A stretch of 64,000 nucleotides of DNA from Leishmania infantum JPCM5 (lineage: Eukaryota > Euglenozoa > Kinetoplastea > Trypanosomatida > Trypanosomatidae): NCBI RefSeq assembly GCF_000002875.2, contig NC_009412.2:447001-511000 (forward strand), in the 5' to 3' direction. Shown piece after piece: positions 48,527-57,590 of the stretch. The translations under genes and the position numbers were made by a program. The notes under the pieces are model-generated. The model did no database searches, had not been told where the DNA came from, and saw nothing but the letters and a program-made list of their open reading frames with translations. The first letter of the stretch is position 1, and each line of letters begins with the position of its first letter.

Positions 48527-49483
48527 AGGTTTGGCGCCACGGCTTCGCTCGTAGCGTAGGTTTCATGGCTGCGGGTGGCGCACAAGCGCGTGAGGGCGGT
48601 GGCGGGTGTTCGTTGCGGGCACGATGATCTCGCTGTGTTTGTGTGTGTGTGTGCATGGGAATCAGTTTGCACTTTTTCTCCTCCCGTGTCCTCGATGAGG
48701 GCTCGATGATGTACAGTACGCTCGCCCGACTTTCGCGTTCCTATGCTGGCAGCATGGTGACGGGCGACACCCGCGTTTTTGCCGTCGTCGTCTTTCGCCA
48801 CGTGACGCTGCCGCCGCCGCGGTTTCTCTTGGTTACGCCCTCTGTTTCACTGCTGCTCGCGTGCTCTCGTGCCGTCCTTTGCCCTCTTCTTCCGCGGGAA
48901 TGGAACACGGGTCGCGACGAGGTCACGAACGGACAAGCAAAAAGGGAGCCGAACACGCACAGGGTAGGAAAGCAGAGGCGAGCACATCCGAGCATGCCCA
49001 GGCTACCGGCCTCGCGTGCGGAAGCGGACGTTCTGCTTTGTCGGACGCTTCGCCCGATCGGAATGGATTTTTGTGGCACCTTCAGCCCACCACAGCGTTG
49101 TTGGGGGAAGGACGGGGATTTGTCCAATATCGACGAGGTGGACAATGTGAGGTTCAACATTCTACTCATGGTGCATCTCGTGACTGTAGAGCGGAAGCGG
49201 CCTCTCTGCGGTGCCTCGACAACTCTGCCGCACACTCCCCTTTGCTGGTCGTCGCTTGTCCGGCCCTACTGCCGACGGTCTCTGCCTCTCTGCCTCCCTC
49301 CATTGATTTGTTGTCACACTCGCCCCGTATGCATCCTTTTGCCCTTCCCCCCCCCTCCTCCCCCTCGCGGTACTTTTTGTTTTGTACGTGGTGGCGTCGC
49401 GACACTCCCCACCCCTCGCCGCCGCACCTCCGCCCTCTAACCCGTTCAGGGATCACCGCAAACCGCCACTAGAAACAGGCCAT
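48527..49483 (+). other. Intergenic region before the DEAD-box helicase
   Basis: 960 bp without a gene. A TG run lies at 48638-48652. C/T-rich sequence at 49262-49375, including a C-run at 49348-49356, is the likely splice signal. The helicase frame is open back to 49382 but without an ATG. Confidence 0.6.
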
Positions 49484-52204
49484 ATGAGCGGAAGACGAAC
49501 GATGCGCGCTGCTTGCGACGACGCCGAGGACATGCACCGCGCCAAGGCCCGGGCAAAGCAGCAGCGCTGGCAGGAACGCCAGGAGCGCTCCAAAGAAAGC
49601 CGCGAAGAGATTGACAGGCTGCAGCTGCGCTGCGCCGATATGCGTCGCGAATTGGAGGACATCGCCGAGTCGAACGAGGCGAACACGTCCACGGAGCACC
49701 AGTACTCCAAGTTCACAGAGCTGCCCATCTCGCAGCGCACCCAGATGGGGCTGGAGCGCGGCCATTACACGATACTCACACCCATTCAGAAAGGCACGCT
49801 TCACCTGGCCCTCGCCGGTCTCGATGTCCTTGGCGCGGCCAAGACAGGTTCTGGCAAGACCCTCTGCTTTGTAATCCCGGTTCTTGAGCGACTCTATCGC
49901 GAGCACTGGTCATCAGACATGGGGGTCGGGGCACTGCTTCTGAGTCCCACGCGCGAGCTGGCCCTTCAGATCTTCAAGGTGATGCAGCTCGTAGGCTACA
50001 AGCACGTCCTTTCGGCGGCGCTCCTCACCGGCGGCCGCGATGTGCAGGAGGAGCGCAAGCGGCTGCACGCCATCAGCATCATCGTCGGCACCCCAGGCCG
50101 CGTCCTTCACCACCTCCAGGATGACGCGGAGCTTGTCCTCGACAACATGCAGCTCTTCTGCATGGACGAGGCGGACCGGCTGCTTGACATGGGCTTCCGT
50201 GAGGCCATCACCAGCATTCTCGCGTACCTGCCACCACAACGGCAGTCGCTCCTCTTCTCAGCTACTCAGACGACTGATGTGCAGATGCTCGCCCAGATGT
50301 CCCTCAAGAACCCGCGATACGTCTCCACGCAGGCCATCACGGCCGCTCCGACGCCGATGACGCTGTGCCAGAATTTTGTTGTTGTTGAGCTGCACAAGAA
50401 GCTGGATGCGCTGCTGATGTTCCTGAAGCGCCACCCGAACGACAAGATCGTCGTCTTTGTGAGCACCTGCAACCAGGTAAAGTTCATGCACCTTGCGTTC
50501 TCCAAGATCCTCAAGAAGATGCGCATCCCCTCCATGTGCCTGACCAGCAAGATGAAGCAGTTCCGTCGCGAGGAGGTGTTTCTGACCTTCTGCCGCTGCA
50601 AGTCGGCAGTGCTTTTCTGCACCGACGTCGCCTCGCGTGGGCTCGATTTTCCACTCGTGCACTGGGTCGTGCAGTACGACTGCCCGGAGAGCGCGCAGAC
50701 CTACATCCACCGTGCCGGTCGCACGGCGCGTGCTGGGGCGCGTGGGGTGAGCCTGCTCTTCCTCACCCCCCGTGAAACGCCGATGCTGAGCTACCTGCAC
50801 CACAAGCATGTCCCGATGCGGGAAATCGCCATCAAGCCCGACTTCCTCACCTCCTCGAAGGAGATATTCGTTGCGCTCGTGGTACAGGGTCTGAAGTACG
50901 AAGCACAGAAGGCCTTCATCGCGTACCTGCGCTCTGTCTACTTTGCCTCCAACAAAAATGTCTTCGAGGTGGCTGCCGTCGACGTGGAGGCGTTTGCGAA
51001 GTCGCTCGGCTTGCCCGTTGTGCCAGACATGTCAGAGCTGCAGAACCTGCAACGCAGCGCCAAGAACTTGCCATGGGACGTCGTCAACTTCATCGCGCAG
51101 CGCGGCGGTGGCGGCGCTGACAAGGCCGGCAGCACCCTGACACGGAAGGAGAAGCACCTACAAGCAACGGACATGCACCGCGTCATGGAGCAGAAGCAGC
51201 GGTTTGCCAACAAGAAGGGTACGCTGCGCGGTGATGACTCGAGTGGGGGCGACGGCTCTTCGGGCAACGCGGGCAGCGACGACGACGACTTTCTTGTGAA
51301 GAAGGAGCCTGCTGACGCCTCCGGTAGCGGCGCATCTGTCTCTGTCAAGGCTGGCACACTCATCGCAGACTCGAACCCATTGCACCTGACCGTGGAGGAG
51401 CGCCTCGCAGGCCTCTCTAAGAACAAGCGTCGGAAATTGATTGAAAATGCAGACATTCGCGTGCGCGACTTGGGGCTCAACCAGCGCATTATCTTCGACG
51501 ACGACGACGAGTCAGATGAAGAAGCCGACACCATCGGGAATGGCGGCAGAAGCGGGGCGAAAGGCAACGCGGCACACTCGTCTCCCAGCGACGACGATGC
51601 TGACGAGGAAAATGAAACCACCGTCTCGGGCCTGCTCAAGCATGCCGTGCTGCGGCACCGCGTGCAAGACCGCAGAGACGCTGACAGTAGCAACGACGAC
51701 GCCGACGACGCGGACTTCACGGCAAAGCTGCGAACGCGCGTGCAAGCCAACAGGGCCGACGACCTCGAACGCGCCAAGAAGATGCGGCGGCTGCGACGCC
51801 TGCAACGGCAAGGCCGCGTATCGCGCAAATCGACTGTCGACGAGAGCGGCATAAAGACTGCCAACGGCGGACCTCGCCCGGCCAACTCGGACGATGATGC
51901 GTATGACGGCAGCGGCGACTACTACGATGAGGACGTGGACGGCAGCGACGCCGAGAGCACCGGCTCCATCAGCCGTCTTCTCAAGGCGGCACGCGGCGAG
52001 CTCTACAGCGACGACGATGACGACGAGGACGGCGAAGAAGAGAAGAGCCTCTTCGGCGGGTCGGGTGCTGCTCGCAAGCGCACACGTGAAAAATGCACAT
52101 ATCACGGCATTGATAGCAGCGACGACAACTGCAGTGAGAAGGACGCCGACGACGTCGCCTCTCCGCCGCCGCCGCCGTTGAGGAGGCCTAGGCAGAGGCG
52201 CTGA
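49484..52204 (+). CDS. ATP-dependent RNA helicase, DDX10/Dbp4-like
   Basis: A 906-residue DEAD-box helicase. Its motifs in order are: a Q motif (YTILTPIQKGTLHLAL), Walker A AAKTGSGKT (about 119), TPGR, MDEADRLLDMGF (about 226), SAT (about 260), the RecA2 motifs (VFVSTCNQV, TDVASRGLDFP) and YIHRAGRTARAG (about 405). The helicase core starts early and is followed by a Dbp4-type region (ALVVQGLKYEAQKAFIAYLR) and a long acidic/basic tail with Asp/Ser repeats. A coiled N-terminus precedes it. Dbp4/DDX10 frees U14 snoRNA from pre-rRNA and helps form the small ribosomal subunit in the nucleolus. That role is inferred by family. The ATG at 49484 is the first in the frame. All catalytic motifs are intact. 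Confidence 0.92.
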   Translation: MSGRRTMRAACDDAEDMHRAKARAKQQRWQERQERSKESREEIDRLQLRCADMRRELEDIAESNEANTSTEHQYSKFTELPISQRTQMGLERGHYTILTPIQKGTLHLALAGLDVLGAAKTGSGKTLCFVIPVLERLYREHWSSDMGVGALLLSPTRELALQIFKVMQLVGYKHVLSAALLTGGRDVQEERKRLHAISIIVGTPGRVLHHLQDDAELVLDNMQLFCMDEADRLLDMGFREAITSILAYLPPQRQSLLFSATQTTDVQMLAQMSLKNPRYVSTQAITAAPTPMTLCQNFVVVELHKKLDALLMFLKRHPNDKIVVFVSTCNQVKFMHLAFSKILKKMRIPSMCLTSKMKQFRREEVFLTFCRCKSAVLFCTDVASRGLDFPLVHWVVQYDCPESAQTYIHRAGRTARAGARGVSLLFLTPRETPMLSYLHHKHVPMREIAIKPDFLTSSKEIFVALVVQGLKYEAQKAFIAYLRSVYFASNKNVFEVAAVDVEAFAKSLGLPVVPDMSELQNLQRSAKNLPWDVVNFIAQRGGGGADKAGSTLTRKEKHLQATDMHRVMEQKQRFANKKGTLRGDDSSGGDGSSGNAGSDDDDFLVKKEPADASGSGASVSVKAGTLIADSNPLHLTVEERLAGLSKNKRRKLIENADIRVRDLGLNQRIIFDDDDESDEEADTIGNGGRSGAKGNAAHSSPSDDDADEENETTVSGLLKHAVLRHRVQDRRDADSSNDDADDADFTAKLRTRVQANRADDLERAKKMRRLRRLQRQGRVSRKSTVDESGIKTANGGPRPANSDDDAYDGSGDYYDEDVDGSDAESTGSISRLLKAARGELYSDDDDDEDGEEEKSLFGGSGAARKRTREKCTYHGIDSSDDNCSEKDADDVASPPPPPLRRPRQRR

Positions 52205-53679
52205 TGATATATACATATCAAAAAAAAAAAGCGACGCCGCAGAAGATACGCCCCTCCCCCTTTTTCTCTCCCCGCCTCTGCTGTCCACGCCTTGTCCAGC
52301 ACCGTTGCGCAACACGGAAATTATGGTGTGATCGTTTTTGTCGTTTTGCTCGTCAGCGCAGTGGGGGAGGGGAGGGGGGAGAGGTGAAAAAGGCGGAAAG
52401 TGGCGGACGAGCGAGCTGGTGGGCGTAGACGGAAGTCTGCACGACTTGTGTGTTGTGCCCCGCTGTTGTCGCGTAAGTGTGCTTTGTTTTTTGTTGTTGT
52501 TGTTGTTTTGCTCCGTTTCACGTTTAAAAGCATGATAAGCTAACGCCTAGGCGCCTTGATGTCTTTGTTGTGGTTTCGGTGCCGGCGATGTTTTGCCCTC
52601 CCTCCCACATTGTGTTTCACGTCCACGCCCGCACCTCTTCCTCTGAAACTCCTGCCGCTTCAACGCCCTTTCGCTCGCTTCCCTTCGCAGCGCTGCGGAC
52701 GGCCTGCATCAGGGTGTGGGCAAGTGCGGAGGAGAGACGGGTGAGAAACTGCCGCTGCGCCCGCCCTTTCCACCTCACTGGTAGCCCTCTTGAGCTGGAC
52801 GCGAGACACTAGCGGGAGACTGGCAAGCACTCTGTCGGCAGGAGACGGATCCTAATCGACTGAGGATCTGAGAGGATGCCCTCGCAATCATGATAACCAT
52901 GTGAGAGTGGGGAGGGGGCTCATCGAGCAGGTTGGAGACGTCCTCTTCTTCTGTCTTGTTGGCAGCGCGAGTGGCAAAGCGGCTCCCCTTTGCTCTCCTC
53001 CCCCGCCTTTCTCTTCTTCTTTGTTATTGAAAGCGGGTGTACTCGTCGTGCCTGCATATGTGCGTGTGCGTGTGCGTGTGCGTGACTCCCAATGCAGTCA
53101 CCGGCGCGTAAGTCAGGCAGAGCAAAGCACGAAAAGAAAACGGGGAATGTGCGCTGCACGTGCACTGTGCACGTATGATGCGCTATCCTGCTCACATTCT
53201 TGAGAAGAATCCACACACAGAATATGCAGAGATCGGGGGAGATGGAGAGGTGGAGAATTCCATGCTGGCTTTTTGCTAACGCATCTCGCATCCTGCTGCT
53301 CGTTGGCATCTCCATTTGCATTCACGCCTTCTCCCCTCCCGCGAGACCCGCGCCTAAGGTAGACGCGAAGAGAAGGGAAAGGAAAAGGGCGGCATGTGCG
53401 GCGCCGCAATCAAGTGCCAGAGCTGCCCGTCCGCTCTCAAGTGCGTCTTCACAGTTCTCTGTTGTGTTTACCCTGCACTGGCCCTCTCCGTCGCCATCAT
53501 CTACGCTCTGACACCACGCGCACTCACATACACTCGCGGGTCATTGCCACCCCGGTCCTCTTTGCGCCCGTCGTACCATCTGGGCACTCAGGCCTCTCCC
53601 TCATACGCAGGTCTCCGGACAGCGCGCCTCTGCTCTAGTCTTCCACCCTCCCCCCTTTCCTCCTTTGCTCGCGCTCAGC
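52205..53679 (+). other. Intergenic region before COQ2
   Basis: 1.5 kb without a convincing gene. It has an A-run (52220-52230), a purine-rich G tract (52363-52383), a (TTG)n run at 52490-52507, CT-rich sequence at 52995-53025, TG/CG repeats at 53060-53082 and a strong CT tract at 53635-53670. Confidence 0.6.
52363..52383 (+). other. G-rich purine tract, possible G-quadruplex
   Basis: GGGGG A GGGG A GGGGGG followed by AGAGG on the sense strand, in the likely 3' UTR of the helicase gene. Three long G-runs can supply four triplets. Confidence 0.55.
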
Positions 53680-55149
53680 ATGTTTCGACGGACCCCGTTC
53701 TGGCCCAAGGTAACCCGCTCGTGGACAACGTCTTCGATCAGCGCCGCCACGGCACACTTTCCCGACGCTGTCCACGCCGACCCAGCCTCGTCCCGCACCG
53801 GGTCGACCTCAGCCAAGGAGTCGCGCAGCTGGAAGCTGGGCGATGACACCGTCAAAGCGGAGGCGCTTCCAAAGCACCTGCAGCTTGCCGTGCGTAAGCT
53901 GCAGGTCTACGGCGACCTTGTTCGTTTTAGCCGGCCGGTGGGCTGGCAGCTCCTTCTAATCCCTTGCTACTGGGGCTCCTCTTTGGCAGTGACGCGGGCG
54001 CTTGTCTGGGAAGGCGCCGACCCGGTGGTGCTCTGCGCCCCGTTCATTCCCCTTCACTTGTGTGTCCAGTTCTTGCTCGGCGCCTACCTCATGCGCAGCG
54101 TAGGCTGCATCGTAAATGATATGTGGGACCGCAAGTTTGATCGCATGGTCGAGCGCACCGCGCAACGCCCGCTCGCTTGTGGCGCCATATCCATGACAGA
54201 GGCCTCCGCGATCCTCCTCTTGCACCTCTCCGTGGCCGGCGTGATCGCGCTCAACCTCTCGCCGGCAGCCCTGCAGGCGTGCGTGGCCATCACACCGATA
54301 TGGTTGATTTACCCCTTCATGAAGCGCATCACCTACGCCCCGCAGCTCTTCTTGGGTCTGTGCTTCAACTGGGGTATCTTCGTCGGCTACGCGGCGGTGC
54401 TGGGGCGAGTCGACATGGCCGTGTGTCTGCCGATCTATGGCGGCGCCGTGATATGGACCATCTTGTACGACACCATCTACGCCTACCAGGACCGCCGCGA
54501 CGACCTCAAATGCGGCGTCAAGAGCACTGCCATTTGGATCGGGGACCGCAAGTACATTCTGAATGCCATGGTGGCGCCCATCGGAGCGAGCCTGCTCATC
54601 AGTGGCTTTCTGGCGTCGCAGTCCCTGCCCTACTACATCGGGATCGTATTGTGCATGTACCACCTGCACTCCATTGTGGACGACGTAAACATCTACGACA
54701 GCTGGTCCTGCGCGCAGGGGTTCAAGCGCAACGTGCGAGTCGGCATGTACGTCTTTATGGCGATGTGCCTTGGCAACCTCTGCTGGGCTTTCGCGTCCGA
54801 GCACGAGGCGGAGCTGGACAGGAACACCGACAGCGCCCCGAAGAGCTCGGCGCTCTCGCGCTTCCTGTTCCTAGATCAGGAGACGCACGGGTCAATGTAC
54901 ACAAAAGGCAGCTTCAACTGGGCGGACCGCTTTATGCATCCGGCGTTTGTGCAGGCCGAGAGCGCCAAGTTGGCCGGTGCCACTGAGGCACCGCCGATTC
55001 CAGCCTGGATGCGGCGTGAGTACTTCTGGCAGAACGTGTCAGCCATCCTCCTCTTCTGTGGCGTGGCGGAAGACACAGTGGCAGCGTGGTCGACGTTCTC
55101 GTACGAGTGGATGGACCACTACAACATGTTCTCGAAAGTATCTCCGTAG
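53680..55149 (+). CDS. COQ2: 4-hydroxybenzoate polyprenyltransferase (ubiquinone biosynthesis)
   Basis: A 489-residue UbiA-family enzyme that attaches the polyprenyl tail to 4-hydroxybenzoate in the mitochondrial inner membrane. This is the first membrane-bound step of ubiquinone synthesis. The first prenyl-diphosphate site is NDMWDRKFDRMVERTAQRP (Asn146, Asp147, Asp150, Asp154) and the second is YAYQDRRDDLKCG (Asp271, Asp275). Eight or nine hydrophobic helices are spread over about 95-400. The N-terminus (MFRRTPFWPKVTRSW) is basic and acid-free, as for mitochondrial import. The C-terminal roughly 100 residues extend beyond the usual family end with a further membrane segment. The ATG at 53680 is the first ATG. 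A predicted acceptor AG lies at 53677-53678, leaving a one-base 5' UTR. Confidence 0.94.
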   Translation: MFRRTPFWPKVTRSWTTSSISAATAHFPDAVHADPASSRTGSTSAKESRSWKLGDDTVKAEALPKHLQLAVRKLQVYGDLVRFSRPVGWQLLLIPCYWGSSLAVTRALVWEGADPVVLCAPFIPLHLCVQFLLGAYLMRSVGCIVNDMWDRKFDRMVERTAQRPLACGAISMTEASAILLLHLSVAGVIALNLSPAALQACVAITPIWLIYPFMKRITYAPQLFLGLCFNWGIFVGYAAVLGRVDMAVCLPIYGGAVIWTILYDTIYAYQDRRDDLKCGVKSTAIWIGDRKYILNAMVAPIGASLLISGFLASQSLPYYIGIVLCMYHLHSIVDDVNIYDSWSCAQGFKRNVRVGMYVFMAMCLGNLCWAFASEHEAELDRNTDSAPKSSALSRFLFLDQETHGSMYTKGSFNWADRFMHPAFVQAESAKLAGATEAPPIPAWMRREYFWQNVSAILLFCGVAEDTVAAWSTFSYEWMDHYNMFSKVSP

Positions 55150-56273
55150 GCGGCCGTGCGGGTGCGTGGGGAGGTTGGAGGAGGGGGAGGGTGTACGCCG
55201 GAGGTGGAGGGAGGCCAGACGAGCCTACTGTGTCGCGTCGCCTCAGGAACACGAGAGGCAGAGACCAGGGAGTCGACATTGCCCTCCGCCTCATCTGCTG
55301 CTCCCGCCACCAAACCCGCCCAGCGCTAATCGTATCACTACGCTGATGCCGCTTCCTGACTCTGCGCACGTGAGTCCGTTTTTTCTGCCGTGGAAGAGAG
55401 GAAGAAACGGCGGAGGTCGCACTGTGTTCTCGTCCCACCTTCACAAGCCGTTATCACAGATATGACATATCCTGTTTTTCTTCGCCTTGCGCATGCTCAG
55501 TTGTGGTGGTCTGTGGTTGTGCTCTGTATAGATATGCCGTGAAGAGTTGGGTGGAGTTGCCTTGCAATGGGAACGTCGGCTGTGTTTGTATGTGTGTATT
55601 CGCCGAGACATGCGCAGTCGGGCTGCAGTGGTGTGCGAGGTTTGTCAGAGGGGGTGGGGGGCAGCGGGTGGTGAGAACGAGGTAGCAAGCGCGCATGTGT
55701 CCACACGTCAAAGCCATTATCGTTACAAACTAATTTGAAATCAAAGCAGTCGTGAAGACCCGTGGCTTATCACAGCATGTCTGTGTTGGCTTTCCGCGTT
55801 GAAGACTCTTAGAAAGCGGTGGGCGTGCGTGTGCACGACGTTCCCCCTTTCCATATGTTTTTCCCCACCTTCACCGCGTGCTTTCCTTGCGCTCGACTCC
55901 TCTCCGACTTTGCATCCTCACTGCCTCGTGTGGCCGACCCGCAGAGCGCAGCACCCTTGGAAGGCACGCTCGCCAACTGTCCACAGATCGCCGGCATCCC
56001 TTATCTTCATGTGTGAAGCGCTCTGTACACTGCAACGACTCGTTTGCTGCGCCCTTCAAGTGTGTCCATCCTCACCCCCCCCCCTTGTCACCTCATCGCT
56101 CTCTCTATACACGATCGGTAGACTTCGAAAGCGCCGCCTTCTGAAGGTAGCCGATCAGCGCAGGAGGACACCGCCGTGCCCTGTCGCCCTTGTGTGTTCT
56201 TTTTGCGCCTCCTGTCGCATCTTCCTTCTCTACGCCCGCTCTGCGCGTCTCTTCACCACCGCTGCAGCGTGCT
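55150..56273 (+). other. Intergenic region after COQ2
   Basis: 1.1 kb without a gene. G-rich purine sequence occurs at 55169-55190 and 55205-55215. C/T-rich sequence at 56065-56110 and 56200-56260 probably serves the next gene. Confidence 0.6.
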
Positions 56274-57326
56274 ATGGCGGAGCACCAGCAGTCGTTTTTT
56301 GCGCAGGCCGTCTCGCCCCTGGCACCCGAGGCGTCGCCCAAGAGCCACGCTGCTTCCATCGAGTCCGCGTCGCATCGGCACGCAACGGCGGACGAGGCGC
56401 GTGCCTCTGTACCACCTCAGCGCCGAGCGAGTGCAGCGGGAAGGGGCGCAGCGTCTCCTGCGACCACGCCACCCCCGCGCATTCACGACAAAGCCTGGCT
56501 CTTCCACACGGTGCTCCTGCCATCTATCCGAACGACGGACTTTCGTCGCGACGGCAGCACACAGCAGCACCGCGCCGGTGACGTGCAAGGAAAAGCCGCG
56601 TCACTGCTCGCGCGCGACGACGTGACACATGTGAGGTCCCCAAAGTCGACCGGGCGTGCGAGCACCAGCGCTCCCGTGGATCCCGCGCCGACCTTCTTGA
56701 TGGAGCCGAATCACCTTTTTTTCGAAGACACCCCGTCCCCCTCTCGCAGCGGTGGGTCATTGACAGACCGCTACAGCCTACGCACGCTCTACACGTCCCG
56801 CTGTGTGAGCCTTGGCATGCGGCGGCCATTCGACCGCCTCCTGCAGCAGCTTCCCAGTGAAGCTGGCCAAGACGCAGCCGATCAGTTACGCATGCTTGTC
56901 GCGCGAGACACGTACATCCCGGCCAAGGCGTGCCAAGCGCTCACGGTGTTGTTGCCCTACTGCACCGGGCTCGAGTACATCAACCTGTGCAACGCAGGGC
57001 TGCGGAGCAAATCCGGCTTCATGACAGGTGTGAACGCGCTATTGGACGCCCTCATCTGCAGCCCGGCAGGCAGCGGCATCGGTGCGGCCCTGCACACCAT
57101 TGATCTCTCCTTAAACAAGCTCGACGACCGCACCGGTCGGCGACTCTTGCGCCTCGCCCAGCAGCAGCCTCACCTGCGTGTGGTGAATATTGACGGCACA
57201 GAAATTAGGGACAGGATGAAGACACGCATCGCGGAAGAGCTGCGCAGGAACTCGAAGGCGCGCACACCGCCTATATTGCTCGACGAGGCAGATGAGGAGC
57301 AAACTGCCGCCTCTACCGCGGCTTAG
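56274..57326 (+). CDS. Leucine-rich repeat-like protein, possibly truncated at the C-terminus
   Basis: 350 residues. The first roughly 165 are Ser/Ala/Arg-rich and disordered-looking. The C-terminal half has degenerate ribonuclease-inhibitor-type repeats: LTVLLPYCTGLEYINLCNAGL, LHTIDLSLNKLDDRTGRRLL and LRVVNIDGTEIRDRMKTRI. No enzymatic motif is seen. A cytoskeletal or flagellar role is common for such proteins in trypanosomatids but is not shown here. ATG 56274 follows pyrimidine-rich sequence. The frame is open to 56190 without need of those codons. After the TAG at 57324-57326 the same frame stays open for 87 sense codons (see 57327-57590), so this protein may be shorter than its relatives. 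Confidence 0.8.
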   Translation: MAEHQQSFFAQAVSPLAPEASPKSHAASIESASHRHATADEARASVPPQRRASAAGRGAASPATTPPPRIHDKAWLFHTVLLPSIRTTDFRRDGSTQQHRAGDVQGKAASLLARDDVTHVRSPKSTGRASTSAPVDPAPTFLMEPNHLFFEDTPSPSRSGGSLTDRYSLRTLYTSRCVSLGMRRPFDRLLQQLPSEAGQDAADQLRMLVARDTYIPAKACQALTVLLPYCTGLEYINLCNAGLRSKSGFMTGVNALLDALICSPAGSGIGAALHTIDLSLNKLDDRTGRRLLRLAQQQPHLRVVNIDGTEIRDRMKTRIAEELRRNSKARTPPILLDEADEEQTAASTAA

Positions 57327-57590
57327 CCCTTTGCCCTAGCTGGCCCGCTGACGAAGCCAGGAGTGGCATTCGTGTTTCGCGACGACGATGCCGACGGGCT
57401 GGGAGGCAAGCTCCCTGCTGTTCGCGACGGTGACGGCGCCGCATCCGTGACGTCATCCACGGTGAGTGAACGCCACAGCTCACACCGCAGTGACTCACAG
57501 AGGCTTGCTGGCCACAAAGCAAGCAGAAGCCAGAACGCCAGCGCGAGCAACGCGGATGCGGCAGAGGTAAGCGGCAGTGAAAAGAAGTGA
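57327..57590 (+). other. In-frame open extension after the stop of the LRR-like gene
   Basis: The frame of the 350-residue protein continues after its TAG for 87 codons to a TGA at 57588-57590. It begins PFALAGPLTKPGVAFVFRDD. It is free of microsatellites and has protein-like composition (Ser/Ala/Asp-rich tail ending SEKK). No ATG is present at its beginning. It may be the remains of a longer C-terminus cut by a nonsense change, a stop-readthrough extension, or chance. Confidence 0.4.

Noticed and set aside
50938..51885. 315-residue - strand ORF opposite the helicase tail
   Set aside because: Ser-rich translation is the mirror of Asp/Ser/Glu codons in the helicase C-terminus. No motif, no other - strand gene in the window.
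53956..54804. 282-residue - strand ORF opposite COQ2
   Set aside because: It lies wholly within the COQ2 gene, with no recognisable domain.
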